Origin: an uncultured Verrucomicrobiota bacterium
GTDB taxonomy: Bacteria > Verrucomicrobiota > Verrucomicrobiia > Limisphaerales > UBA9464
Direction of reading: 5' to 3'
Assembly (NCBI GenBank): GCA_903922605.1
Contig: CAIXUG010000072.1
Location: forward strand, 1-64,000
Length of the DNA: 64,000 nt
A program made the position numbers and the translations under genes. The notes under the pieces were generated by a model. The model did no database searches. It worked only from the letters and a program-made list of their open reading frames with translations, and was not told where the DNA came from. Positions within the stretch are counted from its first letter, which is position 1, and each line of letters opens with the position of its first letter. Shown in pieces: positions 1-8,935 of the stretch.

Positions 1-47
1 GGCTCGCTCCGCTCGCCTCCGCTTCGGCGCGCCGCCTCACGGAGTCC

Positions 48-92
48 AAGTGTCACCCATGCGGTGAGCACAAAGTGTCACCCATGCGGTGA
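48..92. repeat. Two perfect 20-bp direct repeats at the left edge
   Basis: The 20-bp unit AAGTGTCACCCATGCGGTGA occurs at 48-67 and again at 73-92, a 25-bp period. Spaced GTGTCACC-type repeats of this kind resemble the multiple terminal transposase-binding repeats of IS21-like elements, so this may be the end of an insertion sequence lying left of the window. No transposase is visible here, and the identification is a guess from pattern. Confidence 0.5.
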
Positions 93-101
93 TCGAGCGC
101 C

Positions 102-172
102 CAGCGTTGCCCCACCAGCGTCCCGGGATATTCCTCCTCTCACAAACGGCGATCGGGCCATGGGTTGTCGAG
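102..172 (+). repeat. Dispersed 71-bp repeat, copy 1
   Basis: This stretch is collinear without gaps with 23362-23432; I count about 11 mismatches over 71 bases. In the second copy the left end forms the 3' arm of a GGGCAACGC/GCGTTGCCC hairpin. Both copies stand upstream of genes. The TTG codon at 165 that could extend the next gene lies inside this repeat, which argues for a later start of that gene. Confidence 0.7.
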
Positions 173-281
173 AGCGATTCTTCATTTTGTAAATTCTGTT
201 CATTCTGCCAGATCTGCTCGCTTTTGTTCCTTCGTTGTCTGCCCGCTTGCCGGCTCAACGCGGGGATGCCTTCATGTCGCG

Positions 282-1733
282 GTGAACCTCCTTCCTGCCG
301 GCACCGCCTGGGCGCTTCTTCTGGGCACGACGCTTTCTTTTGCCGGTCGGGCGGCGGAGGCCAACTGGCCGCAGTTTCGCGGGCCCGGCGGACTCGGAAT
401 TGGCGCTGCCGATGCGCATCCGCCGGTGAGCTTCGGCCCGGGCACCAACGTCGCGTGGCAGGTCGCAATGCCGTCGGGTAACTCGTCACCCATCGTCTGG
501 GGCCGCCGTATTTTTCTCACGGGCTTTGCCGACGGGAAGCTGCTGACGCTTGCGCTCGACCGGGACAGCGGCCGTGAGCTGTGGCGACGCGAAGTGGCCC
601 CGGAGAAAGTCGAGGAGGTGCACCAATCCTATGGCAGCCCGGCCTCGGCCACACCGGTCACCGATGGTGAGCGAGTCTATGTGCATTTCGGCTCGGTGGG
701 GCTGCTGGCCTATGATCTCGACGGGAAAGAGCTGTGGCGGCGGCCGATGACGCTCACGCAGACGGAATACGGCGCGAGTTCGTCGCCGGTGCTGGCCGGC
801 GGAAATGTCGTGCAACTGCTCGACCAGGATGGCGGCTCCCATCTGGTCGCGGTGGACCGGCGCACGGGCGCGGTGGCGTGGCGCGTCGAGCGTCCCGAAA
901 TGCGCCGGGGTTTCGGGACGCCCATCGTCTGGGACCACGATGGCGCTTCGGACCTGGTCGTGCCGGGCACGATCTGGCTGAAGGGGCTGGACCCGCGCGA
1001 CGGCAGCGAGCGCTGGCGGGTCAGTGGGTTGGCGCGTATCACCTGCACGTCGCCGGTGGTGGCCGATGGGATGCTGCTCACCGCGAGCTGGACCACCGGC
1101 GGTGACCTGAACGCCGAGCACATCACCATGCCGAAGTTTGACGATTTCCTGGCCCAATACGACACGAACAAGGATGGCAAGTTCAGCTACGAGGAGCTTC
1201 CGCCGGGCCCGATGAAGCAGCGCTTCAAGCACATGGACGGCAACCGCAGCGGCTTCATCGAGCGCGCCGAGTGGGAGACGATGGCGGACATTTTTGCGCG
1301 CGTGGAAAACCAGGCGTTCGCGGTGAAGCCGGACGCGAAGGGCCAGCTCTCCGACAGCGGGGTGCTGTGGCGTTTCAAAAAGGGCCTGCCCTACGTCGGC
1401 TCTCCGATCGCCTACCGCGGGCGCTTCTATATGGTTAAAAACGGCGGCATGCTGACCTGCCTCGATCCGCAGACTGGTAAGCCTGCGTATCAGGAGGAAC
1501 GCCTGGGAGCGGTGGGTGACTATTACGCCAGCCTGGTGGCGGCCGATGGACGTATCTACGTCACCTCACAGCGTGGCGTCGTGACGGTGGTCAAGGCGGG
1601 CGATGCGTTCGAGGTGCTTGCCCATAATGAGCTGGGAGAAGTGACCCAGGCTAGTCCGGTCCCGCTGGGGGACACGCTTTTCGTCCGCACTGCGGGGCAT
1701 CTCACGGCGTACCGGCAAAGTCCGACGCGGTGA
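282..1733 (+). CDS. Secreted PQQ-like beta-propeller protein with EF-hands (BamB-like)
   Basis: A secreted protein of about 483 residues from the GTG at 282. That start puts a hydrophobic leader before the mature sequence ANWPQFRGP, a typical opening of PQQ-like (BamB/alcohol dehydrogenase type) propellers in PVC bacteria. The open frame runs back to a TTG at 165, but that lies in a dispersed repeat and yields an unlikely N-terminus. Repeated blades of the form 'ALDRDSGRELWRR' are visible. Two EF-hand-like loops, DTNKDGKFSYEE near residue 293 and MDGNRSGFIE near residue 319, are inserted in the propeller. It probably acts in the periplasm or at the outer membrane. The substrate is unknown and no quinoprotein active-site signature is evident. 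It could be an assembly factor or a scaffold rather than an enzyme. Confidence 0.8.
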   Translation: MNLLPAGTAWALLLGTTLSFAGRAAEANWPQFRGPGGLGIGAADAHPPVSFGPGTNVAWQVAMPSGNSSPIVWGRRIFLTGFADGKLLTLALDRDSGRELWRREVAPEKVEEVHQSYGSPASATPVTDGERVYVHFGSVGLLAYDLDGKELWRRPMTLTQTEYGASSSPVLAGGNVVQLLDQDGGSHLVAVDRRTGAVAWRVERPEMRRGFGTPIVWDHDGASDLVVPGTIWLKGLDPRDGSERWRVSGLARITCTSPVVADGMLLTASWTTGGDLNAEHITMPKFDDFLAQYDTNKDGKFSYEELPPGPMKQRFKHMDGNRSGFIERAEWETMADIFARVENQAFAVKPDAKGQLSDSGVLWRFKKGLPYVGSPIAYRGRFYMVKNGGMLTCLDPQTGKPAYQEERLGAVGDYYASLVAADGRIYVTSQRGVVTVVKAGDAFEVLAHNELGEVTQASPVPLGDTLFVRTAGHLTAYRQSPTR

Positions 1734-1853
1734 GCCGTAATCCCCCAATCGGGCGATGGCCAGCCGCCGCGCCGGGTCGGAGACCGGCGCTCCATTTTCC
1801 TTACGGGGATTCGTGTTTCACCCGGCCCATTCGCCCGGCACCTTCCCGGCGGT

Positions 1854-2663
1854 ATGGCGACATTTTTCGACACGCACGCGCACCTCGATTTTCCGGACTT
1901 TGCTTCCGATATCGCAGAAGTAGTGGCGCGGGCGCAGGCGGCTGGCATTGAGCGGATCATCTCCATCGGGACCGATCTGGAAAGCAGCGCGCGGGCGTTG
2001 GCTCTGGCGGAGCAGTATGCGTGCGTTTATGCCGCGGTCGGCTGGCACCCGGGCCATGCGGAAGAGGCTCCGGACGATTTCCGCAGCGAACTGCGCGCGC
2101 TGGCTGCCCATCCCAAGGCAGTCGCCATTGGGGAATGCGGCTTCGATTATTACCGGTTGCCAAGCGGCAATGGCGGCACTGCCGAGGACGACACCCGCGT
2201 GAAAGCCAAGCAGGCGGTGGTCTTCCGTCAGCAACTGGAGGTCGCGGCTGAATTGGGGCTGAACGTGGTCGTCCACACGCGGGGCGGCTCGTTCGACGAC
2301 ACGGTGGCGGCCATGGAACCTTACGCCGTGCGCGTGCGCGGGGTGTTCCACTGCTTTGTCGGAACCCCGGCAGAAATGGAACGGACATTGGCGCTGGGCT
2401 CGCTGGTCAGTTTCACGGGCATTACCACGTTTAAGAATGCCGCGGAAATCCGGGCCACGTTGGCGGCGACGCCGATGGGTAAGTTCATGCTGGAGACTGA
2501 CTGCCCGTTTCTGGCCCCGATGCCGTATCGCGGCAAGCGCTGCGAACCGGCTTACGTGCGCGATCTGGCCATGGTGGTCGCGGACGTCAAAGGCTGTTCG
2601 CTGGCCGAACTGAGCACCGCCACCAATGCGGCTGCCCGGGAATTTTTCCCACGGGTGCAGTGA
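1854..2663 (+). CDS. tatD: TatD-family metal-dependent hydrolase (DNase)
   Basis: A 269-residue cytoplasmic hydrolase of the TatD family, whose members are metal-dependent 3'-5' exonucleases or DNases. The family metal ligands are visible: HAH at residues 8-10, E94 in GECGFDYY, H141 in VVVHTRG, H166 in VFHCFVG and D216 in LETDCPFLAP. The length is the usual one for the family. The ATG at 1854 opens directly into FFDTHAHLD, so the start is well fixed. It stands alone on the plus strand about 120 bp after the propeller gene and is followed by a palindromic repeat element. The DNase role comes from the family; the physiological substrate is not shown by the sequence. Confidence 0.92.
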   Translation: MATFFDTHAHLDFPDFASDIAEVVARAQAAGIERIISIGTDLESSARALALAEQYACVYAAVGWHPGHAEEAPDDFRSELRALAAHPKAVAIGECGFDYYRLPSGNGGTAEDDTRVKAKQAVVFRQQLEVAAELGLNVVVHTRGGSFDDTVAAMEPYAVRVRGVFHCFVGTPAEMERTLALGSLVSFTGITTFKNAAEIRATLAATPMGKFMLETDCPFLAPMPYRGKRCEPAYVRDLAMVVADVKGCSLAELSTATNAAAREFFPRVQ

Positions 2664-2720
2664 GTATCCGCAAGATTTTGCCTCACAGTCGTCCTCTGCC
2701 GCTTTTTTCACCGAAGCGCT

Positions 2721-2861
2721 TGAAAATAGTCCAGCCATTCATGGCTGGGTAAACATGCGATTAGGAAGCAAGTCCCGGAGGGACGACAGAATCTACCGTC
2801 CCTCCGGGACTCGTTAGAGGTCTGGCTGCATGCCCAATGCTGAAGCACTGGGCTATTTTCA
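2721..2861. repeat. MITE-like palindromic element upstream of dinB
   Basis: The outer ends TGAAAATAG (2721) and CTATTTTCA (ending 2861) are inverted. An inner inverted repeat pairs AGTCCCGGAGGGAC at 2771 with GTCCCTCCGGGACT ending at 2811. Next to the outer ends are two small hairpins, around CCAGCCATTCATGGCTGG and CCCAATGCTGAAGCACTGGG. The nested palindromes fit a REPIN or a small non-autonomous element. It occupies most of the gap between tatD and dinB. Confidence 0.65.
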
Positions 2862-2890
2862 GGGAGCGAGTTCGTCTTCATCCTTGGTCT

Positions 2891-3979
2891 GTGCCGCGAG
2901 TCATCCTCCATATCGACATGGACGCCTTTTACGCGTCGGTGGAGCAGCGTGACCGGCCGGAGCTGCGGGGCCGGCCCATCATCGTGGGCGGTCCTTCCGA
3001 GCAGCGCGGGGTGGTGTGTGCGGCGAGCTACGAGGCGCGGAAGTTCGGGGTGCGCTCGGCCATGCCCAGCCGGACAGCGGCGCGGCTGTGCCCGCAAGGC
3101 GTGTTCATCCGGCCCCGCATGGAGGCCTACCGGGAAGAGTCGCGCGAAATCTTCCGGCTCGTGCGCGAGACGGGCGTCGTGATTGAGCAGGTCTCGGTGG
3201 ACGAGGCGTATCTGGAAGCGACTGCCTTGGTCGATCCAGCGCTCACCGATCCGGATGCCGCCTTGCGCGCGGCGCTGCCCATGGCTGAACACCTCAAGCA
3301 AAGCATTCGCGGGCAGCGGGGACTGACCGCCAGCGTGGGTATCGCGTCGAACAAGCTGCTGGCCAAGCTGGCCAGTGATTTTCGCAAGCCGGACGGACTG
3401 ATGCTCGTCACTGAGGCGGAGAAGGTGGCGTTTCTGCGTCCGCTCCCGTGCCGCACGTTGCATGGTGTGGGCGCGGTCACGGCCGATGTCCTGGCCAAGG
3501 CGGGGCTGAACACCATCGGCGATGTCCAGGATCATCCGGGAGACTTGCGGGCCCTCATCGGCTCGTTTGGTCCGGTGCTCAAGCGTTATGCCATGGGCGA
3601 GGATGACCGTCCGCTGGAACTCGGCGATGAGATCAAGAGCATCAGCAGCGAAAACACCTTTGACCGCGACACGGCCGACCGGCCGACACTGCGGGCCTGC
3701 CTGAAAGAGCAGGCGGCCGACATCGCGGCCAAGCTCCAGCGCCGCCGGCTGGCGGCGCGCACGGTCCAGGTCAAGGTGCGCTACGGCGACTTCAGCACGC
3801 TCACCCGCCAGTTTTCCGTGGAGGAGCCGTTGACGGAGGCGAAGGACATCTACCGACTCGGCTGCTGGCTGCTGGGCCGCGAAAAGCTGGTGCACCGTCC
3901 ACTGCGGCTGATCGGGCTGGGCGTCAGCGGTGTGTGCGACCTCACGGCGAAACAGCTCGTACTGCCCTTAACACCATGA
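2891..3979 (+). CDS. dinB: DNA polymerase IV (Y-family translesion polymerase)
   Basis: An error-prone Y-family polymerase for lesion bypass. From the GTG at 2891 the protein has 362 residues and opens with the usual PRVILHIDMDAFYASVEQ block. An upstream ATG at 2837 would add 18 residues encoded by a repeat element and is less likely. Catalytic carboxylates are visible: D9 in HIDMDAF, and D104 and E105 in SVDEAYLE. Palm, fingers, thumb (the HhH-like LHGVGAVTADVLAKAGL) and little-finger regions follow in order. The C-terminus QLVLPLTP matches a beta-clamp binding motif, as in E. coli DinB. The stop overlaps the next gene by four bases (ATGA), so the two are probably translationally coupled. 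No LexA box was recognised upstream. Confidence 0.93.
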   Translation: MPRVILHIDMDAFYASVEQRDRPELRGRPIIVGGPSEQRGVVCAASYEARKFGVRSAMPSRTAARLCPQGVFIRPRMEAYREESREIFRLVRETGVVIEQVSVDEAYLEATALVDPALTDPDAALRAALPMAEHLKQSIRGQRGLTASVGIASNKLLAKLASDFRKPDGLMLVTEAEKVAFLRPLPCRTLHGVGAVTADVLAKAGLNTIGDVQDHPGDLRALIGSFGPVLKRYAMGEDDRPLELGDEIKSISSENTFDRDTADRPTLRACLKEQAADIAAKLQRRRLAARTVQVKVRYGDFSTLTRQFSVEEPLTEAKDIYRLGCWLLGREKLVHRPLRLIGLGVSGVCDLTAKQLVLPLTP

Positions 3980-4842
3980 AACTCATTTCGAAAAGGCGTG
4001 CTGGGCTGTTTGTGCTGGGGGGCACCATCCTTGCCGGACTGCTTTCGCTGGAATTGATCCGGTTGCGAAGGGGCGAAGAGCTGCCCCTGCCAAATGCCTA
4101 CAATGATTTTGTCCGGGCGGGAGAAATGGTGGTCGGGAAGACCGGAGACTTGGATTACAAAGACGCGGCGAAGGTCGCAGCTTTTGCGGTTGAAAATTCA
4201 GCCGTTCTGATCCAGGTGCGAAACGGTCTGGAGAAATCATGCCTGGTACCGGTCGAACTCAAGGCTGATTGGATGGCGCGTCATGTTAAGGAGATCATGG
4301 CGCTCCGTCAGGCTGGCAACGCTTTGGACGTGCTGGCCAAGGAGAGGGAGGCTGCAGGGGCGATAGATGAGGCAGTTAACATTCGGCTGGACGTGATGCG
4401 CATGGGCATCGAGTCACGGCGCGGAGGGGCCTTGATCGACTATCTGGTTGGTACGGGGACTGAGCTGGGCGCGATCGAAAGCCTCGCTCGGATGATTCCC
4501 CGACTGAACTCAACACAGGCGCGTCACGCCTTGGAAACGCTGAAAGGACTCCCAGAAGCGGGCGCCTCCCTGAGTGATGCGAAACGATGGGAGCGGCGAT
4601 GGGTTTGGCTGGGAAGCGGCTGGTGGCGGAATTGGGAGGGGATCAGGGAAATGTTCGATCATCTTTTCGAAGATACATCCGACGCATCCCCGTTTTCGCC
4701 GACTGAGCGTCAGCGAGACTTCTTCGCGGCGAGATGCAAGCTCGTGCTGGCCCTGGCCCGACGGGAGTTTGAACTGGAGCAGGACAGGGCGCCGGCGAAC
4801 GACACCGAGCTGGTTCCCCACTATCTGCTGCGGCTCCCTTGA
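3976..4842 (+). CDS. Unknown membrane-anchored protein coupled to dinB
   Basis: A protein of 288 residues that I do not recognise. The ATG at 3976 overlaps the dinB stop in an ATGA arrangement, typical of translational coupling. The N-terminus is positively charged (MKLISKRRAG) and followed by one hydrophobic segment, LFVLGGTILAGLLSLELI, so it is probably anchored in the inner membrane with the rest outside. The body is mostly helical with no motif I can name. It resembles in style the many single-pass helical proteins of unknown function in Verrucomicrobiota. The coupling might be fortuitous; nothing else ties it to DNA repair. Confidence 0.75.
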   Translation: MKLISKRRAGLFVLGGTILAGLLSLELIRLRRGEELPLPNAYNDFVRAGEMVVGKTGDLDYKDAAKVAAFAVENSAVLIQVRNGLEKSCLVPVELKADWMARHVKEIMALRQAGNALDVLAKEREAAGAIDEAVNIRLDVMRMGIESRRGGALIDYLVGTGTELGAIESLARMIPRLNSTQARHALETLKGLPEAGASLSDAKRWERRWVWLGSGWWRNWEGIREMFDHLFEDTSDASPFSPTERQRDFFAARCKLVLALARREFELEQDRAPANDTELVPHYLLRLP

Positions 4843-4846
4843 TTCC

Positions 4847-6034
4847 TCAGGGGCTGAAGTGCAGCACGATGTTACTGCCTGACCGAGTCACGGACTTCAC
4901 GTTCACCGCGTAATCGGAACTGAGCCGGTAAAAACGCGCCGTGTTGGCAAGAGGTACCACAAATTGCGAGGCCGCAGCCTGCAATTGAGCGGAAGGCTCG
5001 GCGGCGTAAGGCCCTTCCGGTGACGCGGCGGATTCCACGCCCATGATGCGCTCGGCCGTCACCTGTCCGGCCAGGACGCTGGCGATCCAGCTTTCGTTGC
5101 CGGTAAGGCGGGTGGTGTAAAAGGCGGCGGGCAGATTCACCGGCTCATCCGGCACCAGCACCCAGCCGGCGCTCGTGTCGTTGTAGAGCCCGCCGCGATC
5201 ATAGATGGCAGCACTGAAATCTGGTCCATTGGCAGAAAACCGGTAATCCGATTCCACGGCGTGGTTGAGTCCGACCAGCTTCCACACACCGGCATCCAGT
5301 ACAAACGCGCCACCGCCAGAATCGCCCGAGGACAGCGTGCCCTCGTCCGTGCCCGCATTGGCATCAAAGGTGCAGCGGAGCAGATCGCCCGGAAGCGCGG
5401 CCCCGTTGGGCTCGCTGTTGCCGTTGGTGTCCGTGATGGTGGCAACCGTGTTGGTGCCCCAGCGTGTGGTCGGGTCGCCGCTGCCCCAGTACCAGCCTTT
5501 CGTTTCAGGGCCGAAGATGCCACTTGCCACCACCGCATCACCCCGGGGGAATCCGCGCCCGAAGAACACGATGCCCTTGCTGCGCTCGGCGGTGCCGGTG
5601 TAGCGCGGGGCGAAACTGTCAAACGTGTCCGCGACCTGCCAGATGCGCAGGTCGGCGTTGGGGGCCAGATAGGAAGCCACGGCCACGTAGTTGCGGCCGT
5701 TCACATAGAACATCTGCCCGGTGCCGCCCCCGACATGCGCCACGGTGATGAAGTATCCGGGTGCGATCGATGTCCCAAGCAGGCCGCCCCAGATGCCCTG
5801 CCATTGCCAGCCGCTCCCGGCCAGGGAGCCCGTCGGGGCGGTGGTGTTGTGGGTGGGATCACCCGATCCGTAAAGAATGAGCGCCTGTGCTGACAGGACA
5901 GAGGCCAAGCCCGTGACAGTAATCCCGCCGATTCGTACCCAAGCCGAAATCGTGATGCCGAAATGACTGCATAAAGCGTGCCCGGTTACCATCAAGGTGA
6001 AACCCGACTTGAGCATACAGGGCTGCCGAATCAT
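4847..6034 (-). CDS. Secreted trypsin-like serine protease
   Basis: A chymotrypsin-fold serine protease of up to 395 residues. The catalytic triad is clear: H100 in TVAHVGG, D128 in NADLRIWQV and S239 in SSGDSGGGAF. The region around residues 35-55 (ITVTGLASVLSAQA) looks like a signal peptide core, so the true start may lie downstream of the first ATG and the enzyme is probably exported. The C-terminal part ends with a beta-rich region containing ARFYRLSSDY, a type of tail common in secreted Verrucomicrobial proteins. It converges on the dinB-coupled gene with only a 4-bp gap. Substrate unknown; degradative or processing roles are both possible. Confidence 0.85.
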   Translation of the reverse strand: MIRQPCMLKSGFTLMVTGHALCSHFGITISAWVRIGGITVTGLASVLSAQALILYGSGDPTHNTTAPTGSLAGSGWQWQGIWGGLLGTSIAPGYFITVAHVGGGTGQMFYVNGRNYVAVASYLAPNADLRIWQVADTFDSFAPRYTGTAERSKGIVFFGRGFPRGDAVVASGIFGPETKGWYWGSGDPTTRWGTNTVATITDTNGNSEPNGAALPGDLLRCTFDANAGTDEGTLSSGDSGGGAFVLDAGVWKLVGLNHAVESDYRFSANGPDFSAAIYDRGGLYNDTSAGWVLVPDEPVNLPAAFYTTRLTGNESWIASVLAGQVTAERIMGVESAASPEGPYAAEPSAQLQAAASQFVVPLANTARFYRLSSDYAVNVKSVTRSGSNIVLHFSP

Positions 6035-6086
6035 GAATAGAGCCGCCCGCCGCTTGGCAAAGGCTTTCCCTTGACGCAGCGTCGGG

Positions 6087-6854
6087 GTGGCTTTGAAACA
6101 ACGTCTCGATCAGGCGCTCGTGGAGCGTGGCCTGTGCGAAACCCGCACGCAGGCCCAGCGCGCCATCATGGCCGGGCAGGTCCGCCTCAACGGCCATCCC
6201 GCCGCCAAGTCCAGTGACCCCGTACGGGAGGGCGATGCGGTGGAACTGCTCGCGGGGGACAAGTTTGTCAGCCGGGGGGGGCACAAGCTGGAGCACGCCC
6301 TCATCTATTACGGGCTCAAGGTTGCCGGCTTGGTCGCGCTCGACCTGGGCGCAAGCACCGGGGGGTTCACCGATTGTCTCCTGCAACACGGAGCGGCCCA
6401 GGTCTTTGCGGTGGATGTCGGGCACGGCCAGCTGGCCTGGAAATTAAGGCAGGATGCGCGGGTGGTGGTGATGGAAAAGACCAACGCCCGCACGTTGGGA
6501 CCAGGGTCGTTCGGCCCGGCGTACCGACCTTTCGATCTGATCGTGGCGGACTGCTCGTTCATCTCCCTGCGCAAGATCCTGCCGGCCGCGGCACCTATGC
6601 TCCGGGAGGGCGGGAGTCTGGTGGCATTGGTGAAGCCCCAGTTTGAGGCGGGCAAGGCCGAGGCCGACAAGGGCGAGGGAGTCATCACCGATCCGGCGGT
6701 ACACGCACGGGTGCTGGCCGAGCTGGAAGCATTTGTCCGCACCGAGCCACTGGGTTTACGCTGGAATGGCGTCACCGAATCCCCACTGATGGGGCCTGCC
6801 GGCAACAAAGAATTTTTGGCGTTGCTGACGAAGTCCCCGAACAGTGACCGTTAA
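6087..6854 (+). CDS. tlyA: TlyA-family S4-domain rRNA methyltransferase
   Basis: A 255-residue protein with an N-terminal S4 RNA-binding domain (residues about 3-60, with RLDQALVERG) and a FtsJ/Rossmann methyltransferase domain. The SAM-binding motif LDLGASTGGFTD is at 84-95 and the catalytic-type motif VKPQFEAGK lies near residue 187. Family members 2'-O-methylate rRNA, and some are also annotated as haemolysins. The GTG at 6087 or the TTG at 6093 may start it. It overlaps the NAD kinase gene by 11 bases, a pairing also seen in other bacteria (tlyA-nadK), so the two are probably cotranscribed. The methyltransferase assignment is strong; haemolytic activity should not be assumed. Confidence 0.9.
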   Translation: MALKQRLDQALVERGLCETRTQAQRAIMAGQVRLNGHPAAKSSDPVREGDAVELLAGDKFVSRGGHKLEHALIYYGLKVAGLVALDLGASTGGFTDCLLQHGAAQVFAVDVGHGQLAWKLRQDARVVVMEKTNARTLGPGSFGPAYRPFDLIVADCSFISLRKILPAAAPMLREGGSLVALVKPQFEAGKAEADKGEGVITDPAVHARVLAELEAFVRTEPLGLRWNGVTESPLMGPAGNKEFLALLTKSPNSDR

Positions 6855-7752
6855 AGCCGCAACCAACGTGAAAAAACTCGCCGAATCCATCCGCCGGGTG
6901 GGGCTTATCGCCAATCCGGAGAAGCCCAACGCGGCCCGGTTGGTCCGGCGCGCGGCAAAGATTCTGGCCGGCCTGGGGCGCACGGTGGCCTGCGACCCCG
7001 ACACCGCCGGGGTGCTGCACGGCGAGGTTCCCGCCGTGGCGAGCCTGATGCAGCTCGCGCGGTCAATGGATCTGCTGCTCGTCTTTGGGGGCGACGGCAC
7101 AATGCTCCGGGTCGCGCGCGAGATCGCCGGCCTGCCGGTGCCGCTGCTGGGCATCAATGCCGGGCACCTCGGCTTTCTCACCGCCGTTCCGCCCGCGCGG
7201 CTGGCCGATTCGCTGAAAAAGATTCCCGCCGGGCGCTTCGTCATCGAGGAGCGTTCTCTGCTGGAGGCGACGGTTATCCGCAGCGGCCAGCCTTCCACCG
7301 AGATCGCGCTGAACGACTTTGTGCTCAGCCGCGGAGTGACCTCCCGGCTCATCGAGATCGAGGTGTGGGTGAACGACGAGCTGCTCACGCGCTATCGCTG
7401 CGACGGTTTTATCGCCAGCTCGCCGACCGGTTCCACGGCTTACTCGCTGGCGGCCGGCGGGGCGATTGTCAGCCCCGACGCCGACGTGCTAACCCTCACG
7501 CCCATCTGCCCGCATACGCTCAGCATCCGCCCGCTGGTGATCAGCCTGAATTCCACTGTGCGCGTGAAACTGCTGAGTTCGCCCCTGCTGGGATCGCTCT
7601 CGGCGGACGGGCAGGGGCAGACCGACCTGGGCGCCGGCGACACGGTGGTCATCCGCCGGAGCCAACGCACCGTGCGGCTCATCCGCCTCGCGGGCACCAG
7701 TTTCTTCAGCACGCTGCGCCAGAAGTTTGGCTGGTCCGGCGGCAACCTCTGA
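6844..7752 (+). CDS. nadK: NAD kinase
   Basis: Phosphorylates NAD to NADP in the cytoplasm. The signature GGDGT is at residues 82-86 and the second conserved block SPTGSTAYSLAAGG follows near residue 198, with ALNDFVLSRG between them. The C-terminal beta-rich domain contains GQGQTDLGAGD. The GTG at 6844 overlaps tlyA; a second GTG at 6868 (opening VKKLAESI) would shorten the protein by eight residues and is equally possible. Length about 302 residues, normal for the family. It is followed after 9 bp by a LacI-type regulator gene on the same strand. Confidence 0.94.
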   Translation: MTVKAATNVKKLAESIRRVGLIANPEKPNAARLVRRAAKILAGLGRTVACDPDTAGVLHGEVPAVASLMQLARSMDLLLVFGGDGTMLRVAREIAGLPVPLLGINAGHLGFLTAVPPARLADSLKKIPAGRFVIEERSLLEATVIRSGQPSTEIALNDFVLSRGVTSRLIEIEVWVNDELLTRYRCDGFIASSPTGSTAYSLAAGGAIVSPDADVLTLTPICPHTLSIRPLVISLNSTVRVKLLSSPLLGSLSADGQGQTDLGAGDTVVIRRSQRTVRLIRLAGTSFFSTLRQKFGWSGGNL

Positions 7753-7761
7753 TTTTACCCC

Positions 7762-8781
7762 ATGGTTCGCCTCAAAGAAATCGCCGCCGTTGCCGGTGTG
7801 TCCGTGATGACCGTCAGCAAGGCGCTGCGCAACAAGCCAGACCTCTCCGCCGCCACCAAGGAACGCATCCGCAAGCTCGCGGCCGACATGGGCTACGTGC
7901 CCGACATCAGCGCGCAGCAGCTGCGGAGCCGCACCACCCGCCTGCTGGGCCTGGTGATCTCCGCCAGCACGAATCCGATCAATGCGCGCATCGTCATGGC
8001 GATCGAGGAGCGGGCCCATGAGCTGGGCTACGATCTCATTCTTACCCACACGCTGAACCGCCCGGAACGGGAGGAGGCGGTGTTGCGCCGGCTGATCGCG
8101 CGCCGGGTTGACGGGCTGTTCATCACCCCGGTGTACCGTTTCGAGAAGAGTTCACCGGCGTACGAGGAGCTGTCGCGCCACGGCATTCCGACCGTGATCC
8201 TCGGGCATCGCGCGCCCTTCTGCCAGCAGTACCCCGCCATCGAGACGGATGATGTTGCCGCCAGCGCCGCCGCGACGCGGCACCTGCTGGAGCTGGGGCA
8301 CCGGCGCATCGTGTTTTTCGCCGGACCGATGGTCGCGCCGTGGGCCCAGCTGCGCCTGGAAGGCTATCGCCGGGCCCATCGCGACGCGGGGGTTCCGCTG
8401 GACGACAAGCTGATGTTCAACGCCGGTTCCACCATCGAGGAGGGCTCGGCGGCCGCGTTGCAGTTCATGCAGGAGCGGTCCGACGCCACCGCGCTCCAGT
8501 GCGCGCATGATCTCACCGCCATCGGCGCGGTGGACACGCTGCTCAACCAGGGCTGGCGGGTGCCGCAGGAACTGAGCGTCGTGGGCTTCGGCAACATCCT
8601 CACCAGCGAGTTTTTCCGGGTGCCGCTGACCACCGTGCGGCAGCCCAAGCTGCGCCTGGGGGCCATCGCGATGGATGTCATGATGAAATTGCTCCGGGGC
8701 GAACCCGCGCAGTCGCACCGGCTGCCGGCCGAACTGGTCATCCGCGCCAGCACCGCGCCGCCGCCGGCAACCCCGAGGTAG
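7762..8781 (+). CDS. LacI-family transcriptional regulator
   Basis: A 339-residue repressor-type protein. The N-terminal helix-turn-helix (residues about 3-50: KEIAAVAGVSVMTVSKALRN) is classic LacI/GalR, followed by a periplasmic-binding-like ligand domain (LLGLVISASTNPINARI onwards) and the usual VVGFGN block near residue 273. It lies 9 bp after nadK and may share its transcript. No sugar-use genes are adjacent, so the effector and targets cannot be deduced. PVC genomes often carry many such regulators. The start codon is fixed by the immediately following DNA-binding domain. Confidence 0.92.
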   Translation: MVRLKEIAAVAGVSVMTVSKALRNKPDLSAATKERIRKLAADMGYVPDISAQQLRSRTTRLLGLVISASTNPINARIVMAIEERAHELGYDLILTHTLNRPEREEAVLRRLIARRVDGLFITPVYRFEKSSPAYEELSRHGIPTVILGHRAPFCQQYPAIETDDVAASAAATRHLLELGHRRIVFFAGPMVAPWAQLRLEGYRRAHRDAGVPLDDKLMFNAGSTIEEGSAAALQFMQERSDATALQCAHDLTAIGAVDTLLNQGWRVPQELSVVGFGNILTSEFFRVPLTTVRQPKLRLGAIAMDVMMKLLRGEPAQSHRLPAELVIRASTAPPPATPR

Positions 8782-8935
8782 GCTGCGGGTTGTTCCTGAA
8801 GCGCCTGATATTGGCGAAAAGTGTCCGGCGAAATCAGGCCGAACCCCTTGTGAACCGGGTTTCTCCTGCGTGGTCCAAACTGTCCTGGTTTCGGGCGGGG
8901 AAGGGGATTGTTATGTCTCCGATTCCGACCCGGGC

